Source: JAEHDI01 sp035455185
GTDB lineage: Bacteria > Acidobacteriota > Terriglobia > Bryobacterales > Bryobacteraceae
NCBI GenBank assembly: GCA_035455185.1
Contig: DATIFQ010000411.1
Coordinates: forward strand, 1-16,085
Reading direction: 5' to 3'
Length of the DNA: 16,085 bases
A program made the translations under genes and the position numbers. Of the stretch, positions 1 through 7,854 are shown one piece after another; within the stretch, counting starts at the first letter, position 1; each line of letters opens with the position of its first letter. The notes under the pieces are model-generated. The model did not search any database, was not told the origin of the DNA, and was given only the letters and a program-made list of their open reading frames with translations.

Positions 1-2
1 CC

Positions 3-1358
3 CACTACTTCCTCGCTGTCGTCCTGATGGACCGGAGGGAGTTTGTCGAAGCGATTGCCGAGCTGAAGAAGACCCTCGAACTTCGCCCCTCGCACTCGGA
101 GGCATGTGTGGCCTTGGGCTTGTGCTACCTACGGGCCCAGAACCCCTCCGGTGCCGAGGAGCAGTTCCGCGGCTGCCTAGCAGGCAAGCCCTCTTCGGAA
201 GCCCGTTATTACATGGGCCTCGCGCTCGGCCAGCTCGGCCGTTTGGAGGAAGCGGCCGCCGAGTTCAAACGGGCCATCGAACTGAACCCGAAGTCTGCCT
301 CGGCCCACTCGCGTCTCGGTGTTACACTCCGGCGACTTGGGGACGAACAGGGGGCCTTGAAGGAATTTCGGATCGCGGTTCGGCTGGATGACCGTGATCC
401 CGAGGCTTGGTACAACCTCGGGATGGCGCTGAAGCGGGAGGAAGATCTCAGCGGCGCCATCGACGCCTTTCACCGCGCCATTGAGCGGAAACCCGACTTC
501 GAGCAGGCCCGCTATAACCTGGGGATCGCCCTGCGGGAACAGGGCCACCAGCAGGCGGCGGCTTCCGAGCTCCGTGAGATCCGCGGCTTGCACGAATTCC
601 GGGTGCGCCTGGCTCACTCCAAGAGTCTTGTTGTTCAGGGCGTGGAGTTACTCAAGCAGCAGAAGGTGGACGAGGCGCTGGCTATGTTCCAAAGCGCGGC
701 CGATGAAAGCCCGGAACTTCCGACCGCGCATCATTATCTCGGCCTCGCCTGGGAAAAGAAAGGCGATGAGGCGCGTGCGCTGGCGGCCTACCACAAAGCC
801 CTTGAGCTCAAGCCGGACTATGCGCAGACCCATTCCAGGCTGGGCGTCTTCTATTGGCGGCAGAACAACCGGCCGCAGGCGCTGGAGGAATTCCGCCAGG
901 CCGTCATGAGCGACCCCGATATCGCCGAGCCGCGTTACAACCTGGGGTTGGCCCTGACCGAACTCGGCCGGCTGGAGGAGGCGGAGAAGGAATTGACCGA
1001 AGCGATCGCGCTCGACCCTGAGTACACCGACGCCCGGATGCAGCTCGGCCTCGTCCTGAGCCGGAAGAATGACCGCGCCGGCGCCGCCGGTGTGTACCGC
1101 GAAATCCTGCGTCGAAAACCCGGCTTCGCTGAAGCGCACAACAACCTCGGTCTCGTCCTGTTGCAGGACAAGAACCTGGAAGCCGCCCGCGAGGCGTTCG
1201 AACAGGCCTTGCGCATCCGACCCGATTACGCCGAAGCTCACTACAATCTCGGCCTCGCTCTCCTCGAGGCCGGCCGGGAGGTCGAAGCCCGGAACGAGAT
1301 GGAGAAGGCCTATCAACTAGCTCCTGAAATCAAGAAACTTGCACCCTTGCGCCGATGA
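3..1358 (+). CDS. TPR-repeat protein, 5' end outside the window
   Basis: The protein is almost entirely tetratricopeptide repeats. About 13 successive units of 34 residues can be laid out, with the usual signature of a small residue after Leu-Gly, Tyr/Phe in helix A, Ala in helix B and Pro closing the unit (for example YNLGMAL, YNLGIAL, YNLGLAL). Such arrays bind other proteins; no catalytic domain is visible. The first ATG (27) is probably not the start: the frame is open to the window edge, and the residues before it (HYFLAVVL) complete helix A of the first repeat, so the gene begins upstream. The sixth unit is irregular, with an insertion around the RGLHEFRVRL stretch, and splits the array into two blocks. 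The stop overlaps the next ATG (ATGA), which implies translational coupling to the CBM9-like gene. The partner is unknown. The family call is firm; the function is not. Confidence 0.9.
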   Translation, partial: HYFLAVVLMDRREFVEAIAELKKTLELRPSHSEACVALGLCYLRAQNPSGAEEQFRGCLAGKPSSEARYYMGLALGQLGRLEEAAAEFKRAIELNPKSASAHSRLGVTLRRLGDEQGALKEFRIAVRLDDRDPEAWYNLGMALKREEDLSGAIDAFHRAIERKPDFEQARYNLGIALREQGHQQAAASELREIRGLHEFRVRLAHSKSLVVQGVELLKQQKVDEALAMFQSAADESPELPTAHHYLGLAWEKKGDEARALAAYHKALELKPDYAQTHSRLGVFYWRQNNRPQALEEFRQAVMSDPDIAEPRYNLGLALTELGRLEEAEKELTEAIALDPEYTDARMQLGLVLSRKNDRAGAAGVYREILRRKPGFAEAHNNLGLVLLQDKNLEAAREAFEQALRIRPDYAEAHYNLGLALLEAGREVEARNEMEKAYQLAPEIKKLAPLRR

Positions 1359-2089
1359 ACCAACTCTCCTGCTGTCTCTCCCTCATGACTCTTCTCGCCG
1401 CCTCCCTTTACGGGGCGGAGATCTGCGAGGTGGACCGCCCCACCGCTAAGATGTCCGTTCCGCGCGTGGCCAAAGCGCCTGCTCTTAACGCCGATCCTCT
1501 TTCCGATACGTGGCGCAAAGCCTCTGCCGCTATGATCGTGAAGGACTGCACACGCCGCCTCGACTATCCGGATCTCAATACCGAAGTGCGAGGGTTCTGG
1601 ACCGGCTCAGACCTCTATCTGCTCTTTACCTGCCCGTACCGCGAGCTCAACCTCTTTCTGCCCGCGCAGCCGGGGAGTGACCGTTACAAGCTCTGGGACC
1701 GGGACGTGGTGGAGGTCTTCCTCGGCGACGACTGGAAGAATATCCGCCACTACCGCGAGTATGAGATCGCGCCCACCGGGGATTGGATCGACCTTGCCAT
1801 CGACCTCGACCGGAAGGGCGACGGCGCCAAATGGAACTCCGGGTGGGAAACCGTTGCCCGAATCGACCAGGCCGCGCGCGTCTGGTATGCGGCCGCCCGG
1901 ATCCCGCTCAAGTCTGTCAGCAAGGAGAGCGTTCGCCCCGGCACACGCTGGCGGATGAATCTGTATCGCATCGACGGAAAAGGCCCGGACAGCGAGCGCC
2001 GCTTCCTGTGCTGGCAGCCGACTTGCGTCGTGAACCGGGACCCCAACCATGTGCCGGAAGCCTTCGGCACGCTTGTGTTTGCCGAATAG
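1355..2089 (+). CDS. Secreted carbohydrate-binding family 9-like (CBM9/DOMON-like) protein
   Basis: This 244-residue protein has an N-terminal signal peptide (hydrophobic LMTLLAASLYG, likely cleaved near residue 20), then a single beta-sandwich domain. Features typical of CBM9-like domains are ALNADPLSDTWRKA near residue 43, TEVRGFWTGSDLYLLFTC near 75, LWDRDVVEVFLGDD near 113, YREYEIAPTGDWIDLAID near 133 and a closing RMNLYRID strand. In this family the domain binds sugars or occurs beside haem domains in exported proteins; the ligand here cannot be told. The start ATG overlaps the stop of the TPR gene, and the stop lies 8 bases before the cytochrome/PQQ gene, so all three are probably co-transcribed. 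A role in presenting or binding a substrate for the downstream periplasmic oxidase is inference. Confidence 0.82.
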   Translation: MNQLSCCLSLMTLLAASLYGAEICEVDRPTAKMSVPRVAKAPALNADPLSDTWRKASAAMIVKDCTRRLDYPDLNTEVRGFWTGSDLYLLFTCPYRELNLFLPAQPGSDRYKLWDRDVVEVFLGDDWKNIRHYREYEIAPTGDWIDLAIDLDRKGDGAKWNSGWETVARIDQAARVWYAAARIPLKSVSKESVRPGTRWRMNLYRIDGKGPDSERRFLCWQPTCVVNRDPNHVPEAFGTLVFAE

Positions 2090-2097
2090 GCCCACGA

Positions 2098-4404
2098 ATG
2101 CGCACGCTCCTTTTTGGTTTGCTTTCTCTCTCCACCGTCCAGCCCCAGACGCGGAATGCCGCTCCGCGTGCCGAAGATCTCATCGAAGCCGGCCGCAAGG
2201 AGTTCGAGGCCCGCTGCGCTCCCTGCCACGGCGGTGACGGCCGCGGCGGCGAACGCGCACCCGCCATCACGGGCCGTGAGAGCGAACGGGTTCACTCCGA
2301 GCAGGATCTTCGCCGGGTGATCCGCATGGGAATTCCGGAGGCGGGCATGCCGCCGTTCCGGCTCCCGCAGGACAAGATGGACCAACTGGCCGCGTTCGTG
2401 CGTTCACTCACCACGCCGGCCATCGAGCGGGTCGTGCCGGGCGACGTCCGCCTCGGCCGCGAGTATTTCTTCGGCACGGGCGGCTGTGCGAAGTGCCACA
2501 CGGCCGAAGGCCGCGGAGGCGTGACCGGTCCGGACCTCTCGAACCTCGGGCGTGAGCGTACGCTCGCTCAGATCGAACGGGCGCTCCGAACGCCGGCGGC
2601 TTCCGGCGCCCCCGGCTACAAGGTGGCCACGGTCCACTTGCGCGACGGCCAGACCATTCGCGGCCTCATAAAGAACGAAAGCAGCTATGACGTTCAACTG
2701 ATGGACCTGGACGGCCGCCTGCATTTGCTGAACGCCGGCCAGATTGCAAGCATTGTGCGGGAAGAAAAATCCGTGATGCCGGCCGTTCAGGCCAACGGCG
2801 ACGAGATTCGTAATCTGCTTGCGTATCTCAGCCGGCTCTCTGAGTCATCCCTGAAAGGCGACCGGCAGGCGAAGATGCTCCCTTACTCGCAGGAGTCCTT
2901 CGCCGAGGGCGACTGGCCCACCTATCACGGCCATCCGAGCGGTAACCGCCACAGCCCTCTCCGTCAGATCACAACGGAAAACGTCGCCAGGCTGGCGCCG
3001 AAATGGATTTTCACGATTCGCGGCTCCGAGCGTCTCGAAGTGACACCGGTTGTCGTTGATGGCGTGATGTATGTGACCGGCGTCAATCAGGCGTACGCCC
3101 TCGACGCCCGGACTGGCCGTCTGATCTGGAGCTACCGCAGGCGCAGAACCGAAGGCGTGATCGGCGATGCGGCCGGCGGCATTAACCGCGGCGTCGCGCT
3201 GCTCGGTGACCGTGTCTTTCTGGTGACCGACAACGCCCATCTGCTCGCGCTCAACCGCTTCAACGGCGCGCTCATCTGGGACGTAGAAATGGCCGACTAC
3301 CGCCAGCATTACGGCGCGACCTCCGCGCCTCTGATTGTGAGAGATATGGTGGTATCCGGAACCTCCGGTGGCGACGAAGGAGTTCGCGGCTTCGTCGCTG
3401 CCTATAGCGCGGCTACCGGCGAGCGGCTTTGGCGCTTCTGGACAATACCCCTTCCCGGCGAGCCGCTGTCGGAAACGTGGGTCGGCAGGGCGCTCGAACA
3501 CGGTTGTGCATCGGCGTGGCTCACCGGGACCTATGACCCCGCAACAGACCTGCTTTACTGGCCCACGGGCAATCCTTGTCCCGACTTCAACGGCGACGAG
3601 CGCAAGGGCGACAACCTCTACTCCGACTCCGTACTCGCCCTACGGCCGGATACTGGTGCGCTCAAATGGTTCTACCAGTTCACCCCCCATGACCTGCACG
3701 ACTGGGATTCTCAGCAGACGCCCATGCTGGTCGACACCGTCTTCCGCGGACGGCCGCGCCAGTTGCTTCTCCAAGCCAACCGCAACGGCTTCTTTTATGT
3801 GCTGGACCGGGTGACCGGCGAGTTCCTGCTGGCGAAGCCATTCGTCAAGAAACTGACCTGGGCGAGCGGCATCGGCCCCGACGGCCGGCCTCAGCTTCTG
3901 CCGGGCAGCGAGCCTACCATCGGCGGGGTCAGGGTTTGTCCCTCCATGGACGGCGCCACCAATTGGATGTCCACGGCCTTCAATCCTTCCACGGGGCTCT
4001 TTTATCTGATGGCTCTCGAGAAGTGCAACATCTTCGCCAAATCGGCAGCGTGGTGGGAACCGGGTAAGTCATTTTACGGTGGCGCTTCGCGCGCGGTCGA
4101 AGGCGAGGTTCCGAAAAAATACCTTCGTGCCATCAACGTCGAAACCGGCGAAATCGTGTGGGAGTACCCGCAGATCGGTCCGGGAAACACCTGGGGCGGC
4201 GTGCTGTCGACCGCTGGCGGCCTCGTATTCTTCGGGGACGACAGTGGAGCGTTCGCCGCCGTCGATGCGAAAGACGGCAAGCCGCTCTGGAACTTCCACA
4301 CCAGCCAGGTTTGGAAGGCGTCGCCCATGACGTACATGGCCGAGGGCCGCCAGTACGTCGCCGTCGCGGCCGGCTCGAATATCATAGCCTTCGGCCTACC
4401 GTGA
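2098..4404 (+). CDS. Cytochrome c / haem-binding domain / PQQ-dependent dehydrogenase fusion
   Basis: This 768-residue exported quinohaemoprotein probably oxidises an alcohol or sugar in the periplasm and passes electrons to its own haems. A short signal peptide (MRTLLFGLLSLS) is followed by a class I cytochrome c (CAPCH 40-44, candidate distal Met in GMPPF at 84). A second haem domain of the planctomycete-type heme-binding family follows (CAKCH 130-134, GPDLSNLG 144-151, SVMPA near 227). From about 272 to the end is an eight-bladed-type PQQ propeller with W-motif blades (TGRLIWSY, TGERLWRF, TGALKWFY, TGEIVWEY). Residues matching the PQQ/metal site are Glu427 (GGDEGVRG), Asn492 (GNP) and Asp537 (HDWD). 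The vicinal Cys-Cys of methanol dehydrogenases is replaced by AAGG before INRG, and the residue two after Asp537 is Gln, not the Asp marking lanthanide enzymes. The frame is open to 1783, but the signal peptide and the CBM9 overlap fix the ATG at 2098. Confidence 0.88.
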   Translation: MRTLLFGLLSLSTVQPQTRNAAPRAEDLIEAGRKEFEARCAPCHGGDGRGGERAPAITGRESERVHSEQDLRRVIRMGIPEAGMPPFRLPQDKMDQLAAFVRSLTTPAIERVVPGDVRLGREYFFGTGGCAKCHTAEGRGGVTGPDLSNLGRERTLAQIERALRTPAASGAPGYKVATVHLRDGQTIRGLIKNESSYDVQLMDLDGRLHLLNAGQIASIVREEKSVMPAVQANGDEIRNLLAYLSRLSESSLKGDRQAKMLPYSQESFAEGDWPTYHGHPSGNRHSPLRQITTENVARLAPKWIFTIRGSERLEVTPVVVDGVMYVTGVNQAYALDARTGRLIWSYRRRRTEGVIGDAAGGINRGVALLGDRVFLVTDNAHLLALNRFNGALIWDVEMADYRQHYGATSAPLIVRDMVVSGTSGGDEGVRGFVAAYSAATGERLWRFWTIPLPGEPLSETWVGRALEHGCASAWLTGTYDPATDLLYWPTGNPCPDFNGDERKGDNLYSDSVLALRPDTGALKWFYQFTPHDLHDWDSQQTPMLVDTVFRGRPRQLLLQANRNGFFYVLDRVTGEFLLAKPFVKKLTWASGIGPDGRPQLLPGSEPTIGGVRVCPSMDGATNWMSTAFNPSTGLFYLMALEKCNIFAKSAAWWEPGKSFYGGASRAVEGEVPKKYLRAINVETGEIVWEYPQIGPGNTWGGVLSTAGGLVFFGDDSGAFAAVDAKDGKPLWNFHTSQVWKASPMTYMAEGRQYVAVAAGSNIIAFGLP

Positions 4405-4409
4405 TAGTA

Positions 4410-4479
4410 CAGCGGGGGGACAGGCTTACTCCGCCCCGAGCGCACTTTGCGAGTGGGCGGAGCTGCCCGTCCCCCGCTG
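4410..4479 (+). terminator. Long imperfect hairpin after the PQQ gene
   Basis: The outer arms CAGCGGGGG (4410-4418) and CCCCCGCTG (4471-4479) pair perfectly. The stem continues with small bulges, then an inner stem forms between CTCCGCCC (4429-4436) and GGGCGGAG (4455-4462), with CGCA/TGCG (4441-4444 and 4448-4451) closing a CTT loop. It begins 5 bases after the stop codon and sits just before a promoter-like element. That placement fits a transcription terminator, although there is no T-run after the stem. A dispersed palindromic repeat of the REP type is the alternative. Confidence 0.6.
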
Positions 4480-4512
4480 CCCACCTGGCCTGACTCCCAT
4501 GCGGCTCCCCGG

Positions 4513-4521
4513 TGCTAAGAT
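4513..4521 (+). promoter_or_regulatory. Candidate extended -10 promoter (TGC-TAAGAT)
   Basis: TGCTAAGAT carries the TGn extension and a -10 hexamer differing at two positions from TATAAT. CTGACT (4490-4495) resembles a -35 box, but at 20 bases the spacing is too long, so the extended -10 would have to carry recognition. Transcription from here would begin near 4528. That would exclude the ATGs at 4499 and 4520 and leave the ATG at 4568 with a leader of about 40 bases. This is a sequence match only. Confidence 0.35.
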
Positions 4522-4567
4522 GAAGGAGCCGCAGCATCAGCAGCATACGTTTGACGATTGGCATCCT

Positions 4568-5773
4568 ATGGATTCCCGCCGCAATTTCATCGGAAAGATG
4601 GCGACCGGTATTGCCGGAACTCTGGCCTCCCCCGCCGGCGTTCTCGGCGCCAATGACCGTATCCGCCTCGGCATCATCGGACCCGGCGCCCGGGGAATGG
4701 GCATCGTCCGCGAGGCGATCGCCTGTCCGAACACGGAATTTGTCGCCTTCGCCGACGTCTACACTCGCCGCCTCGAGGAGGCGAAACAGGCCGTTCCCAG
4801 TGCTAAGACGCATCTCGACTACCGTTATCTGCTCGACGACAAAGGTATCGACGCCGTCCTCATCGCCACTCCGCAGCACCTCCACTGCGAGCACTTCGTC
4901 GCCTCGCTCGACGCCGGAAAACACGTCTATTTGGAAAAGACGATGGCTTTCACCGTCGATCACGCGAAGCGCATGCGCGCGTCCTTTCAGCGCGCTGGCG
5001 GCAAACGCGTCGTCCAGATCGGCCACCAGGGGTGCAGCTCCGGACTCGCCGCCGACGCCAGAAACTTCGTGGCTATGGGCAAGCTCGGCAAGGTCACCGC
5101 GATCCACGCCCACCACTACCGCAACACGCCCCATGGCAAGCCCCAGTGGTCGCGCCCCGTCTTCCCCGACATGACGTCCGAGAACATCATCTGGAAGTCA
5201 TTCCTCGGGGAAGCCCCGCAGCGCGACTTCGACGCCGACCGTTTCATCAACTGGCGGTTCTTCTGGGACTACTCGGGTGGCAACGTCTATGAGAATATGT
5301 GCCACCAGCTTGCGTTTTGGTACGTCCCGCTGAAACTTCAGATTCCGAAGGCCGTCACCATGACCGGTGGCGTCTACCTCTGGAAGGACGGGCGCGAAGT
5401 GCCCGACACCATGAACGTCTCCATGGAGCATTCGGAGGAAATCCTCTTCTCATGGGATTCCGGCTTCGGCAACATGCACCTCGGCTCCGGAACGTACGTG
5501 CTCGGCACGGATGGCACCATCAGTAACGGCCAGCAAATTCGCTTCCTTCCCGAAAAAGTGAATCAGCCGGACGGCAACGAAATGGTCGGCCAGTCCAAGA
5601 CCGCGCCGCGCGCCCATATGCAGGACTTCTTTGACGCGATCCGCACCGGCAAGGAACCGAACTGCCCGTTCGAAATCGGTTTCCGCGTCTCCATCGCCTG
5701 CCGCATGGCTGTCGAAAGCTACCGCCAGGGACGAACCGTGCGCTGGGATCCGGTGAAGGAAGAGATCGTCTGA
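4568..5773 (+). CDS. Tat-exported Gfo/Idh/MocA family NAD(P)-dependent oxidoreductase
   Basis: Family members oxidise or reduce sugars, inositols and related polyols with a nucleotide cofactor that is often tightly bound. The 401-residue product starts with a twin-arginine signal (DSRRNFIGKMATGIAG, then an Ala-rich stretch to about residue 28). The Rossmann fold follows: IRLGIIGPGARGMG (residues 32-45), with GPGARG as the glycine-rich loop. ATPQHLHCEH (100-109) and LEKTMAF (122-128) mark the catalytic region; Lys124 sits in an EKT instead of the usual EKP. The C-terminal alpha/beta substrate domain includes YSGGNVYENMCHQ and HMQDFFDAIRTGKEPNCP, typical of the exported subfamily in Acidobacteria and Planctomycetes. 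In-frame ATGs at 4499 and 4520 exist. The ATG at 4568 places the twin arginines at residues 4-5 and follows the candidate promoter, but it has no clear Shine-Dalgarno. The substrate is unknown. Confidence 0.87.
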   Translation: MDSRRNFIGKMATGIAGTLASPAGVLGANDRIRLGIIGPGARGMGIVREAIACPNTEFVAFADVYTRRLEEAKQAVPSAKTHLDYRYLLDDKGIDAVLIATPQHLHCEHFVASLDAGKHVYLEKTMAFTVDHAKRMRASFQRAGGKRVVQIGHQGCSSGLAADARNFVAMGKLGKVTAIHAHHYRNTPHGKPQWSRPVFPDMTSENIIWKSFLGEAPQRDFDADRFINWRFFWDYSGGNVYENMCHQLAFWYVPLKLQIPKAVTMTGGVYLWKDGREVPDTMNVSMEHSEEILFSWDSGFGNMHLGSGTYVLGTDGTISNGQQIRFLPEKVNQPDGNEMVGQSKTAPRAHMQDFFDAIRTGKEPNCPFEIGFRVSIACRMAVESYRQGRTVRWDPVKEEIV

Positions 5774-5813
5774 TTGGCGGCGGGAACCGCACCGTCCGTT
5801 TCTCATCGAGCTG

Positions 5814-6986
5814 ATGCGCGACTGGGCAAACAGAATCACCGGCGGCGACCTGCGCGCCCTCGCGCGCGCCGCTACCGCTGTCGAAAATCGCACGCCCGCG
5901 TCCCGCGCTCTTCTCGACGAGCTGCGCCCGTTCACCGGACGCGCCCTCGTTGTCGGGGTCACCGGACCGCCCGGCGCCGGCAAGAGCACACTAGTTGACG
6001 CCCTCACCCGCGCGTTGCGCAAGGAAGACCGTACAGTCGGCATCATCACCGTCGACCCGACCAGCCCGTTCTCCGGCGGCGCCATCCTCGGGGACCGCAT
6101 TCGCATGCAGTCGCACCACGCCGACCCTGGCGTCTTCATCCGCTCCATGGCTACCCGCGGCTCGCTCGGCGGCCTTGCCCGCGCCGCCGCGGACATGGTC
6201 GCATTGCTTGACGGCTCCGGCCGCGACGTGGTGCTGATCGAAACCGTCGGCGTAGGCCAGGATCAGGTGGAAATCGCCCGGCTGGCCGTCGTGACCGTCG
6301 TGGTGGTGATTCCGGGGACGGGCGACGACGTGCAGGCGATCAAGGCCGGCATCATGGAGATCGCCGACGTCTTCGCCGTCAATAAGGCCGACCTGCCCGG
6401 CGTCGAGCGTGTGGAACAGGAAATCCGCAACTCCCTCTCGCTCGCCGCCCGCCCGGACGGCTGGACGCCTCCCGTAATCCGGACAATCGCTACCGAAGGG
6501 ACCGGCATCCCCGAGTTGCTGGATGCCGTGCGTTCGGTTCCGAGGAAGGAACGGCCCGCGCCCCCGCGAACGGAAGGCCTCCGCATCGATCACCTCGGTA
6601 TCGCCGTGCCTTCGCTCGACATCGCCCTCGCGTTCTGGCAGGGACAACTCGGCGTGCCCGCCTCGCCGCCTGAGACCGTGCCGGCGGAGCATGTCCGGGT
6701 AACTATGCTCCCTGCGGGCGACGCGCGCATCGAGCTGCTGGAGCCCTCCGCGCCGGATTCGGTGATCGCGAAGTATCTCGAACAGCACGGCCCCGGCATT
6801 CACCACGTCGCCCTTCGCGTGCCGGACCTCGCGACGACTGTGGCGCGCCTGCGAGCCGCCGGCGCACGCATCGTGAATAAGCCACAGACCGGTGCCGGCG
6901 GCCATCAATACGTCTTTGTGCACCCCGCCTCCACCGGAGGTGTTTTGCTCGAGCTGATTCAGGACCAGGAGGAACCATCGAAGTGA
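5814..6986 (+). CDS. MeaB-type GTPase fused to methylmalonyl-CoA epimerase
   Basis: The 390 residues hold two enzymes of the propionyl-CoA route. Residues 1 to about 250 are a MeaB (ArgK-like) G3E GTPase, the chaperone that loads and protects adenosylcobalamin-dependent methylmalonyl-CoA mutase. It shows P-loop GPPGAGKST (51-59), DPTSPFSGGAILGDRIRM (81-98), ETVGVGQ (143-149) and NKAD (190-193). Residues 256-385 are a vicinal-oxygen-chelate epimerase that interconverts (2S)- and (2R)-methylmalonyl-CoA. Metal ligands are expected at His260 (DHLGIAV), His330 or His331 (GIHHVAL) and Glu380 (LLELIQ). A free MeaB is usually 310-330 residues, so the GTPase here lacks most of the C-terminal dimerisation arm, with the epimerase in its place. 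No mutase gene is in the window. The ATG follows the oxidoreductase stop by 40 bases, and the stop overlaps the next start. The domain calls are very firm. Confidence 0.93.
   Translation: MRDWANRITGGDLRALARAATAVENRTPASRALLDELRPFTGRALVVGVTGPPGAGKSTLVDALTRALRKEDRTVGIITVDPTSPFSGGAILGDRIRMQSHHADPGVFIRSMATRGSLGGLARAAADMVALLDGSGRDVVLIETVGVGQDQVEIARLAVVTVVVVIPGTGDDVQAIKAGIMEIADVFAVNKADLPGVERVEQEIRNSLSLAARPDGWTPPVIRTIATEGTGIPELLDAVRSVPRKERPAPPRTEGLRIDHLGIAVPSLDIALAFWQGQLGVPASPPETVPAEHVRVTMLPAGDARIELLEPSAPDSVIAKYLEQHGPGIHHVALRVPDLATTVARLRAAGARIVNKPQTGAGGHQYVFVHPASTGGVLLELIQDQEEPSK
6967..6972 (+). promoter_or_regulatory. Ribosome binding site fixing a GTG start
   Basis: AGGAGG lies 10 bases before the GTG at 6983, inside the last codons of the MeaB-epimerase gene. 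It supports GTG as the start of the phosphorylase gene and translational coupling through the GTGA overlap. Confidence 0.7.
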
Positions 6987-7831
6987 CAGCGCAGATTGGC
7001 ATTATTGGCGGCAGTGGGCTTTACTCCATGCCCGGTTTTGAAGCGCAGCAGGAGGTGGCAGTCGACACGCCTTGGGGCGCGCCGTCCGACAAGTACGTCG
7101 TCGGGCGTCTCTCGGGCAAAGAGGTGGCGTTTCTCGCCCGCCACGGCCTCGGACATCGCATCTCTCCCTCCGAACTGAACTTCCGCGCCAACATTTACGG
7201 CATGAAAACGCTCGGCGTGGAGCGCATCATTTCTCTCAGCGCTGTCGGCTCGCTCAAGGAGGAGCACCGGCCGCTCGACTTCGTGCTTCCGGACCAGTTC
7301 TTCGACCGCACCCGCGGCCGCGTCTCCACGTTCTTTGGTGAAGGCGTCGTGGCGCACATCAGCTTCGCGCATCCCATCTGCCCGCAGATGGCGGACACGG
7401 TGCACCAGGCGTGCGTCTCGACCGGCGTCAGCGTGAAGAAGGGCGGCACGTACCTTTGCATGGAAGGCCCGGCGTTTTCGACGCTCGCCGAGTCCAATGT
7501 CTATCGGAGCTGGGGCATGGACGTGATCGGCATGACCAATTTGCAGGAGGCGAAGCTCGCCCGCGAGGCGGAGATTTGCTACGTCACGGTTGCCATGGTG
7601 ACCGACTACGACTGCTGGCACCCGGACCACGATGCGGTTACGGTGACCGACATCATCGCCAACCTGACGAAGAACGCCGAAAACGCCGCGAAGGTGGTTG
7701 CCGCCGCCGTGGCCGCGACCCCCACGGCACGCAACTGCAAGTGCGGCGCCGCCCTGGAGCACGCCATCATCACGGATCGCTCCCTCATCCCCGAATCCAC
7801 CCGCAAGAAACTCTCCCTTATTCTCAAATAG
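6983..7831 (+). CDS. mtnP: S-methyl-5'-thioadenosine phosphorylase
   Basis: The enzyme cleaves methylthioadenosine with phosphate to adenine and 5-methylthioribose-1-phosphate, the first step of methionine salvage and the removal of a polyamine-synthesis by-product. The 282 residues match the PNP/MTAP family in full. Visible landmarks are GIIGGSGLY (phosphate loop, residues 6-14), RHGLGHRISPSE (53-64), LSAVGSLKEEHRPLD (85-99), CMEGPAFSTLAES (near 158) and GMTNLQEAKLAREA followed by TDYDCWH (near 211). The Asp residues of TDYD are the signature of 6-aminopurine (adenine) specificity; guanosine/inosine phosphorylases carry Asn here. Translation starts at GTG, with a consensus AGGAGG 10 bases upstream, and overlaps the preceding stop. 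A link between MeaB and methionine salvage would go through adenosyl-cofactor chemistry and is speculative; simple operon packing is as likely. Confidence 0.93.
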   Translation: MTAQIGIIGGSGLYSMPGFEAQQEVAVDTPWGAPSDKYVVGRLSGKEVAFLARHGLGHRISPSELNFRANIYGMKTLGVERIISLSAVGSLKEEHRPLDFVLPDQFFDRTRGRVSTFFGEGVVAHISFAHPICPQMADTVHQACVSTGVSVKKGGTYLCMEGPAFSTLAESNVYRSWGMDVIGMTNLQEAKLAREAEICYVTVAMVTDYDCWHPDHDAVTVTDIIANLTKNAENAAKVVAAAVAATPTARNCKCGAALEHAIITDRSLIPESTRKKLSLILK

Positions 7832-7854
7832 GTCCTAATTTCGAGGCGGGCAAC

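Noticed and set aside
1783..2097. Upstream extension of the cytochrome/PQQ reading frame by 105 codons
   Set aside because: It overlaps the CBM9-like gene in another frame, lacks homology, and a clear signal peptide starts at 2098.
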